From Armillaria gallica (lineage: Eukaryota; Basidiomycota; Agaricomycetes; Agaricales; Physalacriaceae), in contig JBANDB010000009.1 in NCBI GenBank assembly GCA_037576215.1, forward strand, positions 1,984,001 through 2,048,000: a stretch of 64,000 nt of DNA, given 5' to 3'. Below are positions 12,359-25,568 of this stretch, in pieces (position 1 is the first letter of the stretch; the number at the start of each line of letters is the position of its first letter). The translations under genes were made by a program, and so were the position numbers. Under the pieces are notes generated by a model. The model saw nothing but the letters and a program-made list of their open reading frames with translations, did no database searches and was not told the DNA's origin.

Positions 12359-15300
12359 ATGCAGGAGGCGGAGGAGCAAGGTACGACGTCTTCGGTTTTG
12401 CAAGAGCCAAATAATAATTCCTTTGACTTCAAATGAAGATACCTGCCGTATATGCAGCGCTCCTGCTGAACCTGACCAACCACTCTTCCATCCCTGCAAA
12501 TGTTCAGGAACTATCCGATATATTCACCAGGACTGGTGCGTATTTTGGGCACAACTCAAGGGCTAGTGCTGACAAGAGGTGTAGCCTGACAACATGGCTG
12601 TCTCATAGCAAGAAAAAGACTTGCGATGTCTGCAAGCATCCTTATTCTTTCACAAAAGGTGAGTGTTCCATTTGGTGATCGTCTTGTCCGTCTGACTTTT
12701 CTTACAGTGTACGCAGCGGACATGCCGCCAAGGTTACCACCAGCCCTTCTTCTACGACGATTGGCTCAGCAAGTCTTGTTTGCGTTATTATTTGCATTAA
12801 GGGCAGTTGTGGTTGCCTTGGTATGGCTTGCTGTACTCCCATGGGCGACCGTTTGGACCTGGAGGATCTGTTTTACTATCGGGGAACTTACGTGCGTTTT
12901 TATGTCTCCGAGGCAAACCTTAACTCATAATTTTCGTAGTGCTTGGTACATCAGCGACAGGGAACCCCCACCTGAGAGCGGTGCTATTATCAATCCCTTC
13001 TACTACAATATTCAACCAGATTCAAGCAGACCGCCATCCCAGACCCTACTTGGAGAAATATCAACACATCCAGTCTGGCTGGCTCTATCCGCGGACATAT
13101 TCACCGGTCAGATAATTGCTTCGATGATCGTTGTGACATTCGTGGCTATATTCCTGTTACGGGAGTGGATATCCCAAAATGCAAGACCTGGTGTGTTCGA
13201 TGAAGAGGAGTTACCTGTGCCAGAAGAAAGACCATTAGGAGCCGAACTACCAGCTAACCCGCCACAGCCACCTCAGCCACCTATCGTTCCTATGATAGAA
13301 CAGCAGCGTAATAGATTGGCTCTCGCACAGCGGCAGGCCGATGCGGTAAGGGCTTACGAGGCGATGCGGGCGATGCAGGGCGCGAACGGTCATGTTGTAG
13401 GAGAAAGACGAAATCACGGAAGAACACCTTTGGAACTTTCTCCGCGTCGGGAGAGGCCACAGGATGATGACGGGACCGAATCTCCTCGTGAAACGAGGAG
13501 GCAACGGAGCATGGAAGACGAAGAGAAAAATCGTGAACGTGAGCATGCAAAGCGACGAAAACAGCACCGCGCTTTCTCCCGACGGCTGCAAACCGCTCGT
13601 TTGTCTCGAAGGGAGGCGGAGCAAAATGGCGAAGACGATGCGCTCGCGTATTCCATAGAATCTCCAAACGATCCACTGTGGCTGCCAGAGTTCACGTTCA
13701 CTGCTTCTCCTGATTCTAGTCAGCAGGCAGGTTCTTCGCGGTCGGGTCCTTCATCGTCGTCCTCTCCTTTCCCTCCAGTTGTCCTGCAGCCTCCGGCGGA
13801 GCCCATACCGTTCTCAATTAATTTACCTTCCACGCCTGGAACTTCGGACACACCATCAACTTCATTCCGACGACCGCCTCTGCCTAACACGGTTCTGCCG
13901 AGCTCCGGTCCATCCTCTCCGCTACATTCGACGCCTCTCGCGTCTCCGGGTCTGGCCACCTATCGGGCTCCTGAAGATTTTAGTTTCGGTGCAGATCCAC
14001 CTCCAGGATACTTTGATGATTCGGAGCGGGATCGCGCTTTTGCAGCTGAACAAAGAGCTGAGATGGCGAGGTATTTCGCGAATGAAGAGGGCATGCCACA
14101 ACAGGTTGAAGAGCTCGAAGAGGAGGAGGAAGAAGAGGAAGAAGTCGAGGGGGATGAATATGGCGTCGAGGATGAAGATCAAGATGTTCCTGACGATGGT
14201 CAGGTACTCGAGGCTGCTCCTGCACCGCCAGTTCTTGATGCCGCTAACCAACCACCGGATATTGCACAAGATGCCGCAATGGCAGCTGGACTAGGTGACG
14301 ATTTAGAAGGAAACCCCGATGATGATATGGAAGGAGCTCTGGAAGGTGGGTGGTTCTTACTTGCATTATTATCCTCCTCTTATGCATACTACCGTTTCAG
14401 CCATTGGCATGAGAGGCCCTTTCCACACTGTTCTTCAAAATGTAGGTATTTTTGGTTCATTCAGTGCAATCGTCATTCAACAATCCCCAGGCCACCCTTA
14501 TGATGTTTGTTCTGGACGCCGCAATCATTGTGGGCATCTTGACCCCCTTTACAGTTGGGAAATCTACTTTGTTGCTATCGGTATGTTGAAGTTCCTGGTT
14601 GTTGAACTTTCGACTGATTCTTCCCAAACCCAGCTGGATCCCCGCCGTTTCCTTCAAATACTCCACCTTCCTATCCGTGCTATTCGACTGTTGACCGATC
14701 CTGTTGTCGACACAGTTGTCTATGTCATCACCGAAGTTATCTTCCCCCAGTACCTGATGGTGGGACGTGGGCTCTTCGATTTGATCTTACTTGGTGTTCT
14801 TCTCTTTGCCAAGGCAATTTTCGGTCGTGATAGAGTCGAACAGACGAGCAAGACTGCAGCAGCATTTGTAAGCTGTATTGCAAAGTACTATTGGTTTCTA
14901 ATCCTGACGCTGGTTTTCAGTATCATCGCACTGTCAATGCTTCCGACGCCTTTCTCCCGCGGATATTCACGTCGTCCAACGTTACCTCTCCGGATCCAAT
15001 GTCTTCCTTCCTCCTTCTCGATCAATTGAAGGATGGCGCAATAGAACACCTTGAGCCTTCCTTTGCTGCCCTCGGTAAAGAAGTTAGACTGTCGGCCGTT
15101 CGATTCTGCGATTGGTGGACAGATATTGCTCTTGGCCACGGTTCAACTGAAAGGGCCTCTGCTATCATCTTGGGATATGCAGTTGTTGCCTTGATCGTTG
15201 CTCTCTATGTTCATTTACTTGCCATTGGAAACAAAGAGGCAGGTCGGTCTGTGAAAAGTGCTTTCAGACAACATCTCCTTGTCGTAAAGGTAGGTAGTGG

Positions 15301-17309
15301 TATCCATAGTTATAACCTTGTCTCATTCTTCGTGTAGGTTGCGGCCTTCATTTTCATCGAATTGGCGCTTTTCCCGCTTGGGTGCGGTGCCGTTCTTGAC
15401 CTCTGTGCTATTTGGTTCTTTTCTGGATCCAACCTCGCTAGTCGCACTCTGTTCCTCTCTCAAGCTCCGATGACTGCTATGTTCTATCACTGGGTAGCCG
15501 GGACGATGTTCATGTAAGTGTTTTCATGTGTTGCTTTGGTTTTTGTATTCAAGGTCTTGCATTCTCTAGGTATTCCTTTGCCGTTTTGTTGTCTGGATGT
15601 AGAAGTGTTATGCGTTCCGGCGCGATGTGGTTCGTCAAAGATCCCCAAGACCAAAACTCGCACCCGATACGGGACATTCTTGACCGTTCAACAATCACTC
15701 AACTGCGGAAGATTTTCGTCAGCGCAATCATGTATTCCGTTGTAGTTGTCTGTACCGTGGCTAGTGCTTCTGCGCTGTTTGTCATTGGTAGTAAAACCAT
15801 TTTGCCGTTCCGATGGAAGAATAGGTTCGTCTGTCTGCAATTATCTAGTTTTCCTGGTCTGATTGTTCCGTTCAGACAACCACTATCCAAGGTACCCATC
15901 GACCTACTGTTCCTTCACTTGGTCTTGCCATATACTATGCACTACTTCCGTCCCCGAAAAGGTATCAAGAAGCTGGTGACTGTGATATGGAAATTCCTGG
16001 CCTGTCAACTCCGTTTGACTTCTTACTTTTTTGGTGGTCGATATCCCCTTGAAGAGGTGACACCTGCCAAGTGGTCATTGAAATCATTATACTCCTCGAA
16101 ATCTTTGTTCGTGGACCCCACGGCCAAGGCCGATGGCTCGTTTCGGCGAGTTCCGGCTACTGATAGCATCGCGCTTCCAAAAGATATCGGCGCTACTGCT
16201 GCGGTCGATGAACGTGGCAATCCTATCGATGAACGAGCGGAGAGATTGATCTCGATACAAAATTTGGAAGCTTTGAAGGCCAAGCATCAGATCAGAGATG
16301 ATTATATGGTGGTATATATCCCCCCCAATTTCCGTAGACGGATCTTTACATTCGTTGCCGTGCTATGGGTCATTGGTGCCTTGTCACTTGGTGTCCTGGT
16401 TGCCCTTCCAATAGCGCTTGGGCGGCGCTTTTTCGGGCTTTTTGTTGCAGAGGATGTTCACGACGGCTATTCTCTTATTATTGGGTTCTATTTGCTCTGG
16501 GGCTGCTACCTTGTTGGAAAGGCGATTGACCGTCTGGATAAACGTCGCCAGCGAAGAGGTGGTGATGGCCCTCGTGCCGATTTGTGGATGTTGGTCGTCA
16601 AACGTGGATTGTTGTGGTCTGCGAAGATATCCTACATGACGCTGTTCCTGGGTATAGTGATTCCTACCCTCATCGCGTTCGCCGTCGACCTATACGTGAT
16701 TCTACCTATTCGCTTGGGTCTTGATCCTACTCTTTCACCAAAAATTCGAATTGTGGATGAATGGGCGCTGGGGTTGCTTTATGTTAAGATTGGGCTGTAT
16801 GTGCATAGGATGCAACCTCGAGGCCCTATAGCTAGGGGAATTGATCTCGTATGTGATGTCGATGCCCTTGGATTATATCACTGATTTATGTCTTTCGTAG
16901 GTTTTACATAACGGTTGGACTCATCCAGATCCTGTCACTGCGACAAAGGAAGTCATCGTCCCCGTCACTGCGGGCCTTCTTGGCATGATTGTTTTGCCTG
17001 GACTACTGTTTACGATACTACGCCACTTCCTCCCTTTCCTCCCAGTGAACGACAAATTTGTTTGTAGGTTCATTTCACTGCTTTTAGAGCATGTCATTGA
17101 TATTTCTTTCAGTCATTCACGTCTACCCTGCGATCTTTATCATTGCGGCCTCTTCTAGGTCAGCGCTCCTCTCCATGGATCTGCTATCATCTTGGTCCCA
17201 AAGCATTCGAGATAAGGAGTTTTTGGTAGAGATGCGTTTGCGGAACCATGATCAAGATACCGTGGAGGAGGAACTAGTAAATGTTAGTCATTCCACAGAG
17301 TCGGAATAA
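12359..17309 (+). CDS. DOA10: RING-CH membrane ubiquitin ligase, Doa10/SSM4/MARCH6 type
   Basis: Exon 1 is tiny (12359-12380, MQEAEEQ) and joins across a 58-nt intron to DTCRICSAPAEPDQPLFHPC, then KCSGTIRYIHQDCLTTWL and TCDVCKHPYSF. This is a complete RING-CH (RINGv) finger at the extreme N-terminus, as in Doa10. The rest, over many exons, has numerous hydrophobic segments (for example LLFALRAVVVALVWLAVLPW), a long acidic cytosolic loop with polyglutamate around 14120-14160, and a C-terminal multi-pass region ending near DKFVFIHVYPAIFIIAA. The family sits in the ER and inner nuclear membrane and ubiquitinates misfolded and short-lived proteins for proteasomal degradation (ERAD-C). Length over 5 kb with many membrane spans fits. 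Stop is at 17307-17309. Some internal exon borders are uncertain. Confidence 0.9.
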
Positions 17310-17559
17310 GCAGTAAGAACCCTCCACCTTTCGATTTACATTAGCATTGTATACAAAGCCCACCATCCTACTTTTGATGTATTGCATAGAATAGCATAAT
17401 AATTCTTTTCGACATTTCTTCGATGGACGCGTGATGTCATATATTTCTTCACGTGGCGACCGTTTCGGCCGATATTTGAATCTTGAATCTTGATTGCAAA
17501 TTTCATTCTTGACACTTGACTCGAACCCTCATCATCCTTCTACCCTCAATCTTCACAAA

Positions 17560-19265
17560 ATGGCTGCAAAGTCTGGACGAGTCTTGCTTGCGTACTCTGG
17601 AGGCCTTGGTATGTAGCGATGGTTGCTATCCTCCTTTCCGGTGATTGTAATGATGTCTACGAACAGATACTTCGTGCATCCTTGCTTGGTTGATTGAACA
17701 AGGATATGAAGTATACGCTTTCATGGCTGATGTTGGTCAGGAAGAGGTCCGTTTAATATCATGCTCATTGCTGACCCTAATCCTTTGATGTTTGAAACAG
17801 GATTTCGCCGCGGCAGAGAAAAAGGCCCTCAAAGTCGGGGCAAAAAAGTTCTTTTTGGAGGTTTGTGCCATAAGGAATATCTGATGGTTATGATGACTCT
17901 ATTCTATGCAGGAAATCAAACGTGAATTCGTTACTGAACTGATCTATCCTGCTGTCCAAGCCAACTGTATCTACGAGGTCAGCACCGGTTCTCTGATATC
18001 ATCGAAGATGTTGAACTGGTGGCTTGTAGAATGTATACCTCCTCGGTACCTCACTCGCCCGTCCTGTCATTGCTCGTGGGATGATTGCCGTCGCTGAGCG
18101 AGAAGGTTGCGAGTGAGTAGGCACTCCAAGTTGTGCATCTCTATCTCGCCTCATTGTGTGATCTCTTCAGTTTTGTTTCTCATGGATGCACCGGGAAGGG
18201 AAATGACCAAGTTCGTTTCGAGCTGGCGTTCTATGGCCTCAAACCCGACATCAAAGTCATCGCACCCTGGCGAATTCCTGGTGCGATCTCCTGAGTTAAG
18301 CAATTTGCCGATACTAATACACTTTCTCTTTTTGACAGAATTCTACAACCGATTCGCGGGCCGCCAAGCCCTGCTCGCATATGCTGCTGAGATGTCCATC
18401 CCCGTCACCCAAACGACTGCCAAACCCTGGTCGACGGATGAGAACCTGTTCCACATCTCCTACGAGGCCGGCATCCTCGAAGACCCCAACACGACGCCCC
18501 CCGTCGACATGTGGAAGCTCACCACGGCCCCCGAAAATGCACCAGAGACCCCCGAGCGCCTAACCATCGAGTTCAAGGCCGGTCTCCCAGTAAAAGTTGA
18601 TGTCGCCGATGGCAAGACATACACAGACCCCGTGGAGATCTTCCTCGCCCTCAACGCGCTCGGAAGGAAACACGGCGTGGGAAGGATCGATATTGTCGAG
18701 AACAGGTTCATCGGTGTTAAGTCTCGCGGATGCTACGAGTCTCCTGGGGCTACTATCCTTCGGGCTGCTCACGTCGACCTTGAGGGTCTTACCCTCGACA
18801 GGAATGTTCGTGCCTTGAGGGACCAATTTGTGACGATCGAGTTCAGTCGCATCTTGTACAACGGTCATTTCTTCACCCCAGAGAGGGAGTTCATCACCAG
18901 CGCTATTCCTGCGAGTCAGAGGACCGTCAATGGCCTCGTTAGGCTCAAATTGTACAAGGGTGGTGTTGTCATTGAAGGCCGAGAGAGCCCTGAGGTGAGA
19001 CATCTGGTTCCAGCGGAACGTCCGATTTGACAAGTATACAGGGTCTTTACGACGAACAGCAGTCGTCTATGGATGAGATGGGTGGCTTCGAGCCAACAGA
19101 CACTACCGGTTTCATTCAGATCGAGTCGATCCGAATCAAAAAGTACGTCCTGTCTATACACTCTAATGATTAGATGCTAATCTGTCTATTAGATGGGCCC
19201 AAGCCAACTTGAAGAAGGGACAAGCTGGTGTCACCCCCGAAGATGTGTACGGTAGTCGTGTGTAG
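17560..19265 (+). CDS. ARG1: Argininosuccinate synthase
   Basis: The start [19 protein letters not shown] carries the ATP-pyrophosphatase P-loop (SGGLDTS, completed across the first intron). Further conserved blocks follow: [57 protein letters not shown] and [20 protein letters not shown]. The C-terminus is [11 protein letters not shown] with stop at 19263-19265. The enzyme joins citrulline and aspartate using ATP to make argininosuccinate in the cytosol, the penultimate step of arginine synthesis and part of the urea cycle. There are about seven introns, mostly in the first half, while the second half is one long exon with high GC and strong codon preference, typical of a well-expressed gene. 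Nothing looks broken. Confidence 0.96.
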
Positions 19266-19559
19266 ATTAAAGCACTGCAGAACCCTCTCGAAATCCTACA
19301 GGTCTCTACTTTTGATTGTTTTGCTGCGTCAGAATTCTACGTCGATTATAATAGAATCGGTTCCGTGACGAGTCTGATGTCTATAACAGTAGAATAAGTC
19401 AGATGCGCTCAAGGAATGCGACGCGAAGGGCTGTGGCCTCTGGAAGGTGCGGAGCTGTATGCTGGCCATCCTAATGACAGGACATGGCGAATGACGGCAG
19501 CCTTCAGTAGAACGACAAGCCCGAGGTGAGGCGGAATGAGACAGTGCCACCAAGAAGGA

Positions 19560-20921
19560 TTAGCCCTTCATTGTGAGGGCAGTGCCTTGTATGTGAAGCG
19601 GAGCAGCCCGCAATCTCTGAATATCTATCTGATACTGGGGCTGCAGAATGACGTTGGCGGAAGGTGTCGGAGGAGATTCGGCAGGATTTTTGCTCTTGCT
19701 GCCGGGAAGTACGACATCGACTTTGGTGCGCGTCGGCACCTGTATTGGAGGGTAATGAAGAGTTGGGCGTTTTCTAAAGCGTTGCTTGTTTTTGTCTGGA
19801 ATCAGATGTCGTGATTCGTTTCGCTTTCGAGGATCACGAGGGCGGAGCCAGGGCTCATGCTGGCCAACAAGACTCTCATGCTCCCATTGAATGGCGAAAG
19901 CAGCGCGAAATATCTGTGGATCGATGTAACCACTTGAGTCACCAGTGGTCAGGATCTCGCCAGTAGGATGGGCGTAGAATGAAACACCAAATCTTGTTGC
20001 TACAGACGCGTTGATGACGACCACAACTGGAGAGAAAGAATCTGCGAAAAGCGTAAGATTGCCGAATACGCGTAGGTGGTGTGACACATACGTCCTGAAC
20101 GTAGTCCGTAGTAGTCAGGAATATCTTGCTTGAGGTGGATGAACGAATGCCCCGCCTTGATCCCTTCTGTACCTGAAAATACAGAGAATAGAATCATGAG
20201 TGCCAGTAACGATGATCTCAGGCTTACGGATGGTCCGCCAATCCTCTCTAGTAGTGAGATAGAAAAGCTGGGAAAACGGCAATGCCATCGAGTCCCACGC
20301 GCTCTTCGCAGAGGAAGCAAGCTTTTTGGCACCGGGGTGCACCCACTAGAAACTCTGAATGAAAGTGGCAGACATAGACGCAATGTTGCTCACCGGAATG
20401 GAATGGTGCCCGCTAACTCTGACCCAAACCTTTGTCCTGTGGGTATTATATTCCTCCTTAATTTGAATGCGATCTCTAGTATCCGTCTCTGCCATTTCTC
20501 GAATGCTATCCAGCGTAAATCGGTCATATCTCGGGTTGGACAGCTAGCAAAGCATTTTTCAGCAAGAGGGAGTCAGTCAATCCCATAGGAAACCTAACCC
20601 ACAATATCTGAAACTGCCACATAACCATCCGGCTCAATGCGTACTTCGTGGTGTCTCGCACCGTGTCGCAAAAGCCACGTAAGATCCTTGAAAGCGAATG
20701 CCTTTCCTTCTTCCAGTACGGGATCCGGGTGCCAAACGTTCTTCCGGATGGCTGCAACAAAATTTCCATCTCAGTTCGCTCCACGAGTAATAAGATGACA
20801 AAAAGGCCGCACCGAAGGGGAAGCGAGGCCGTGATAATTTTGAAAGAAGAAGCGAAGTCGAGCTGAGATGTCGTCTTTGGAATGGTTGTTGCAGGGGAAA
20901 AAGACGACCCAGAAGGCGCAT
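19560..20921 (-). CDS. TPT1: tRNA 2'-phosphotransferase, Tpt1/KptA family
   Basis: The conserved core is recoverable across exons: DLTWLLRHGARHHEVRIEPD, GYVAVSDILSNPRYDRFTL, MAETDTRDRIQIKEE, VRVSGHHSIP, then YLTTREDWRTIRTEGIKAG, HSFIHLKQDIPDYYG, VVVINASVATRFGVSFY and ILTTGDSSGYIDPQIF. Tpt1 removes the splice-junction 2'-phosphate from ligated tRNA using NAD+. The LLRHG motif (catalytic Arg and His) is intact. Two blocks differ from the usual family: the RANQGHSI block reads RVSGHHSI, and the HGT block reads LTT. A tail of about 110 residues after the core, rich in basic residues and proline, runs to the stop at 19560-19562. The 5' end is uncertain: 20921 begins an ATG whose product (MRLLGRLFPLQQPF) could be a mitochondrial presequence, but its splice to the core exon is not resolved. 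Confidence 0.8.
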
Positions 20922-21385
20922 GAGAAATCAGGACAGCGTCGAAGAAATTTTTGCAGAGGCCCAGCGTCATGAACAGGGCATGGTGGGGACCGGTCGCGGA
21001 CGGTCGTTGGCAGCAGTACTCGGAAAAAGTACTAGCGGGACATGATGGTCCGCGACCAAGTGACGTTTTCGGTTGAAAAATTCGGGAGGTCACGGTGACG
21101 CGCTGGCACGCGTCCCATGTACCTTATTCCCACTTCACCTTGATAATTTGCTGTATACTTTTAAAGATACACTGTATGATATTCGCAACCGACCGTTGGT
21201 TTACTACCTTCCCTGGTCCAAAAATTTGTGTGAATAATCTTGGCCCTCACATTGGCTGTCGGCAATAGCATCCGTGCCTAGCCTCATGGTTAAAAAGACA
21301 ACATCCTATACACCATACTGCGACACTACACACAAATGAATAAATAAATGTCGTCCGAGATCGTCTATCTCTACATGAATATATA

Positions 21386-24175
21386 TCATATCTTCATCTT
21401 CTTCGCATTTCTTGCCTCTAGGACGCCTCGTCCCTCCGCATGATCTATTTCCAGCTCAAGATCACGAAGCCACTTCCCTCCTTCAGCGCCTTCAAATACC
21501 CATACATGACTATGGCCACATACCGTCAGCTATTGAAACGATATAACATGAAAGAAGCCAAAAATACCTATCACCAACTCTCTCAGGCTCTTCTATATCT
21601 GGGGGCCCCATCGACGGCCGTTTCTTCATATTTCGCGGCGTCAGTGTTCGAGTTGCCAGCAACGGTGGAAGTTCCCAATCTAGCTCAGAACATAGATGAT
21701 TGATGATCGTATCGGCGTTACCCAGAAGTACAATCTATATGTAGCGTCCTTGTAAGCTCACCGGTGCGACCGAAGATGGCAACGCTCACGTCTGGATTTA
21801 TGTGTTTGATAGGAGTCTTGTTGATGAGTATCTGTTCGTTTCATTCGTCATCTCTCGTCTCCAAACCTTTTCAGCATTGACGTACTTGTGGAACGGAATG
21901 AGGGATATGTGCTACAGAAAGGATTAGTATCAGCTACGGAGATCGATGAAGGAGAGAGGGCACACATAGCAAATCGGCAACTGGCGACACCTTCAAAGAT
22001 GTCCCGATGACGAGCAATAAATCCAACTGTGTCCGATCGGCCTCGACTGCGTGGTCAAACTGGTCAGACAATTTCTCCCCAAAGAATGTGATGTCAGGCT
22101 GATACGCGGATTCAATATGAGGGACCAACGTAAACACAAAGTTGCACACCTTCATAATGCCCGGGGGATATTCTGGACCATCACTTTCATCCGAAACATC
22201 GCTATCCCACTGCCCCTTGGCCTTCTTCTTACTAGTCTTTTTCTTCTTCTTGGGGGACAATGTTGAGGGGTTGCATTCTGGGCACAGGGGAACCTTTTTC
22301 TTCATGATCTCGGACTCGATTGCTGTTCCGGGTACTTTCCTTCGACATTCAAGACAGCTAGCCGTGGCAAAAGAGCCGTGACATTGCAAAACGTTTTGCA
22401 CGCCTGCTTTTGTTTCTAGGGTGTCAATGTTTTGGGTATAGTTCTGAAGAGAAATTAGCCAGAGACCAATAGAATGTAGGGCCGGTTTACACGAAGAAGC
22501 TGTTGTGATAAAGTTAAGAGCCGAGACAAACCCAACTGCAGGAAGTAACTCACTTTGCCCTTGTCTTCTATAAGCTTGATGAAGCGATGACATGGCGAGG
22601 GCACGAAATTGGCTGGGTATATCTGGCTATGAAGCATGCGTGTTAAGACGTCTTCATGAACGGGAACAATAGATAAACCTAGCAAAGGAACTATACACCG
22701 TGGTTCAGGACCTTGGGGCGACAAAAAAAAACATAGAAAGCAACACACTAAAAAACTTGAAAACTTTTAGTACAACTTGCGTGCGAAGGAATAAGACACG
22801 ATGTCCACACCATTCGGAAACTCTCGAAAGTATTTGATATCGAACCTAGAACGATATGAGAGAGCGCTCGTTTAGCCCGGGTGGATGCACCATTTACGTA
22901 CATCTGTTGCGGATCGTCCAGCTTGTATTCTCCAAGCGACGCGTACAATCCATTCCGGGATCGGAAATCTGGGATACCACACGAAACACCTGTGCAACCG
23001 ATATGAGCATCATGGACCAGAGTTGAGCATGTGTGAATTACTTATTCCTGCTCCGGTCAAGATGAGTATTCTCTTGCTGTTGCGTATAAGATCAACAGCA
23101 TCTTTGATGGTGTTGTACTCTGGCAGCTTATCCCGATTACGGAGCCTGTACGTGAATGAGATGACATCCATCATTTTTCGGGTCAAAGTAAGACCTACTC
23201 TCGGGACATTGCCACACGGAGGAAGTAAGAGAGTGCTCTCTGACTGACGATTTTTAGTTCCGGAGCCTACAAACGATATGAGATAGTTGCAGTCACTATT
23301 CAGAACAAACCGTACGAGATCAATTCCAAAAGCAAGTAGAAGCTGCGGAATAGGTATGCACCGCGTATTGACAAGCCTGTCAATGAAAACAGCCATCCCT
23401 ATAGAAATGATGAGTTTAGATTTGGGCAAATTCTCAGGGATGATAGAAGATGGTCTTTCGGGCACTTTCCGACGCCAAGTTCAACGGGGCGGTCCGGGAC
23501 AGGCTAATTAAGATGGCACCGAAATAAAACCACTCACCGCGTTCCTTCAAAAGAACGAGGAATTCCCGTCTCTCTTTTTGACTCCAAATCTGACGACCTG
23601 GTCACAATATGGTCAAGTCAATGTGCGCCACACATCAAAAACACAATATATGAGGTGTAATTACCTTCTTCCATAGAGTAGAGGGCAGAAATATCGAGTT
23701 CATAGAGGGTATCGATATCTATCGCCGACAGATCATTCCCGTCATGTATGTTGGGGCCAGCATTAGATTCGTCTTGTTCTTCGAGACGCTCTTGTAGAAG
23801 CTGGAATAATTCCATCAAGGTTTCGGGGTCAATATCTATGTCCTCGGCTGCATCTAGGAAAGCCTTGAGCTGGAGAGCACATAGATCCACCGGGGACGCG
23901 TCGAGGGTCGTTGAAGAGGCTATTCCTGATAGTAGCGAAGGTGGTGCTGGGCGATAATCTAATCTGGGGACCGCTGAAGAGGTAGCATGGTTAGCGGCGG
24001 GCTCGAAGGAATAATTCATGCGAAGGGGGGTATTCCAGGGTCTTCGGAGGAGATGGTGGAAAGAGGACAAGGTGCGTTTGCTGCATTTGTTTGGCAAGCG
24101 AGCAGCTTGCAAATAAGTTTTAGACTCAAACCACTGAGTCCATTGAATGCTTCGTTTGCGGCCGGCGTCAACCAT
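21386..24175 (-). CDS. SIR2: Class I sirtuin, Sir2/Hst1 type NAD-dependent deacetylase
   Basis: A long N-terminal region has a DUF592-like (Sir2 N-terminal) stretch, KERREFLVLLKERGMAVF and IPQLLLAFGIDLVRFVLN. The catalytic domain has ILILTGAGISVSCGIPDFRS, SFASQIYPANFVPSPCHRFI, NYTQNIDTLE, QCHGSF (catalytic His), paired zinc cysteines SCLECRRKVP and PLCPEC, GIMKPDITFFGE and VIGTSLKVSPVADLL. The C-terminus splices to INKTPIKHINPD, IVLLGNADTIINHLC and a tail WVFEGAEGGKWLRDLELEI, stop at 21386-21388. A lysine-rich insert (PKKKKKTSKKKAKG) lies in the zinc module and may be a nuclear signal. Sirtuins remove acyl groups from histone lysines to silence chromatin. Start 24175 is the first useful ATG; 24019 (MNYSFEP) is an alternative. 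Confidence 0.92.
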
Positions 24176-24433
24176 GGCGGGCAGGGCGTTCTCCGGACAG
24201 CTTAGCGTGCTATAAGAGACCGACGATGCTACTCTAGATTCAGAATTACAGGATTGTCTCCACAAACCTGTCGTCGCCGGCCTCTTGCAGTACACAGTCA
24301 CGGTCTCGTTCAACTCTTCGTTTCAGCTAATTCTAGAAGACAGCTCCTGCATCTGTTGCAGCATCTATTTCGGCTTTATCTTATAATAATCCCTCCGTCT
24401 AGGCGGTATATCTACAAGGAGACGGGCAATCTA

Positions 24434-25418
24434 ATGGCGACCCCATTCTATACGTTCAACTCTTCCGGAACTAGTATCAATGTAGGCCACGTCATTATCC
24501 GATTTAGACCATTTCCCTTATTGTGACGACGTAGTATCCGTGGCCTGAAGGTCTCACAGGAATTGAGCGAATTGCTCTGGCTTCCCAAGGCGACCTTCAA
24601 CGTATACTCAGGTGAGCTCTCTTCCGGCATTTCCCGCTTTCTCCTTCCGCGCTCAGTGAACGACGGTATGATGACGGGAGAGCAGACAGAATTGTTTTGA
24701 CACATTTATTGGCAAACTATGTTGTTCATTATCATATCTTCGTCTTGGGCGTGATTCCTTTTCCGGGTTCTACTTTTCGCTAAGACGTGTCCCTACTAGT
24801 GCCTTCTTCGCGCACTCCATACAAATAGATCCCGTATATTCCCATACCCAACTCGCCATATCTCCCGACCTTCCCAATGTCACGCTCGAGCTCCCAAATT
24901 CCAAAGTCATAGACTCCGTTTCCCTCGAATCTCCAATAACCCAAACGCGGAAGGTCTTTCTACGATGCGCCGAAAAGACCGTATGCACTGCGACTTCCAC
25001 CATTCGCATGACATCTCCGCGTGCTGCGCATCTCGTTCTCGTAGATAAATTCCCAATTGGACAGACCTTCCGAATGTTGGGGCAACAGCCCGCTTTTGAA
25101 CTCTTGTCGGTGGAATTTGGTAGAGCACCAACATCCATGGATAAAGAGGAGTCTGACGATGCCGAAGGAGAGCAGCTATGGAGAAAATACCGTCTGTCTG
25201 TAGAGGGCTTCGAGGCGGAGATTCTGGAGGTGTTTCCTTCCCGTAACATGTTTAGTCGCGGGACAGACTGGTTATTTGATTCACCAGAATCTGTTCCCAG
25301 GTCCGCATTTTGCGCCGTCTCGCAGATGTGGATAATGTTTATTCTTTTCGTTGTACTTTTCATGGTGTTTGTTGCCATTAGCCTTGCATTTACTAGTATA
25401 TCTGCGGACTTCGTCTAG
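24434..25418 (+). CDS. Tail-anchored protein of unknown function, possibly chorismate-lyase-like fold
   Basis: Predicted start MATPFYTFNSSGTSIN, then after a short intron YPWPEGLTGIERIALASQGD and, after a second intron ending near 24784, one long exon to the stop at 25416-25418. The central part alternates strands and helices, with TQTRKVFLRCAEKTVCTATS and LVDKFPIGQTFRMLGQQPAF. This pattern loosely recalls the UbiC/UTRA (chorismate lyase) fold, but I do not identify it firmly. The last 25 residues before the tail (WIMFILFVVLFMVFVAISLA) form one clear membrane helix with almost nothing after it, so the protein is probably tail-anchored with its domain in the cytosol. It is divergent from the sirtuin gene. 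The second intron (about 174 nt) is long for this window and could hide a small exon. Confidence 0.6.
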
Positions 25419-25568
25419 TCATGATGTATACATTGCAAATGGAAGAAACATATGCGTAGAGATCAATAAGGTTGTAAATACTACTGTCTTGTTTCATGGG
25501 CTCGCTACCGTTTCGAAAGCCATGTGGCCATCTCACCCTCACAAATGAATATGAAAAATAAATATGCA

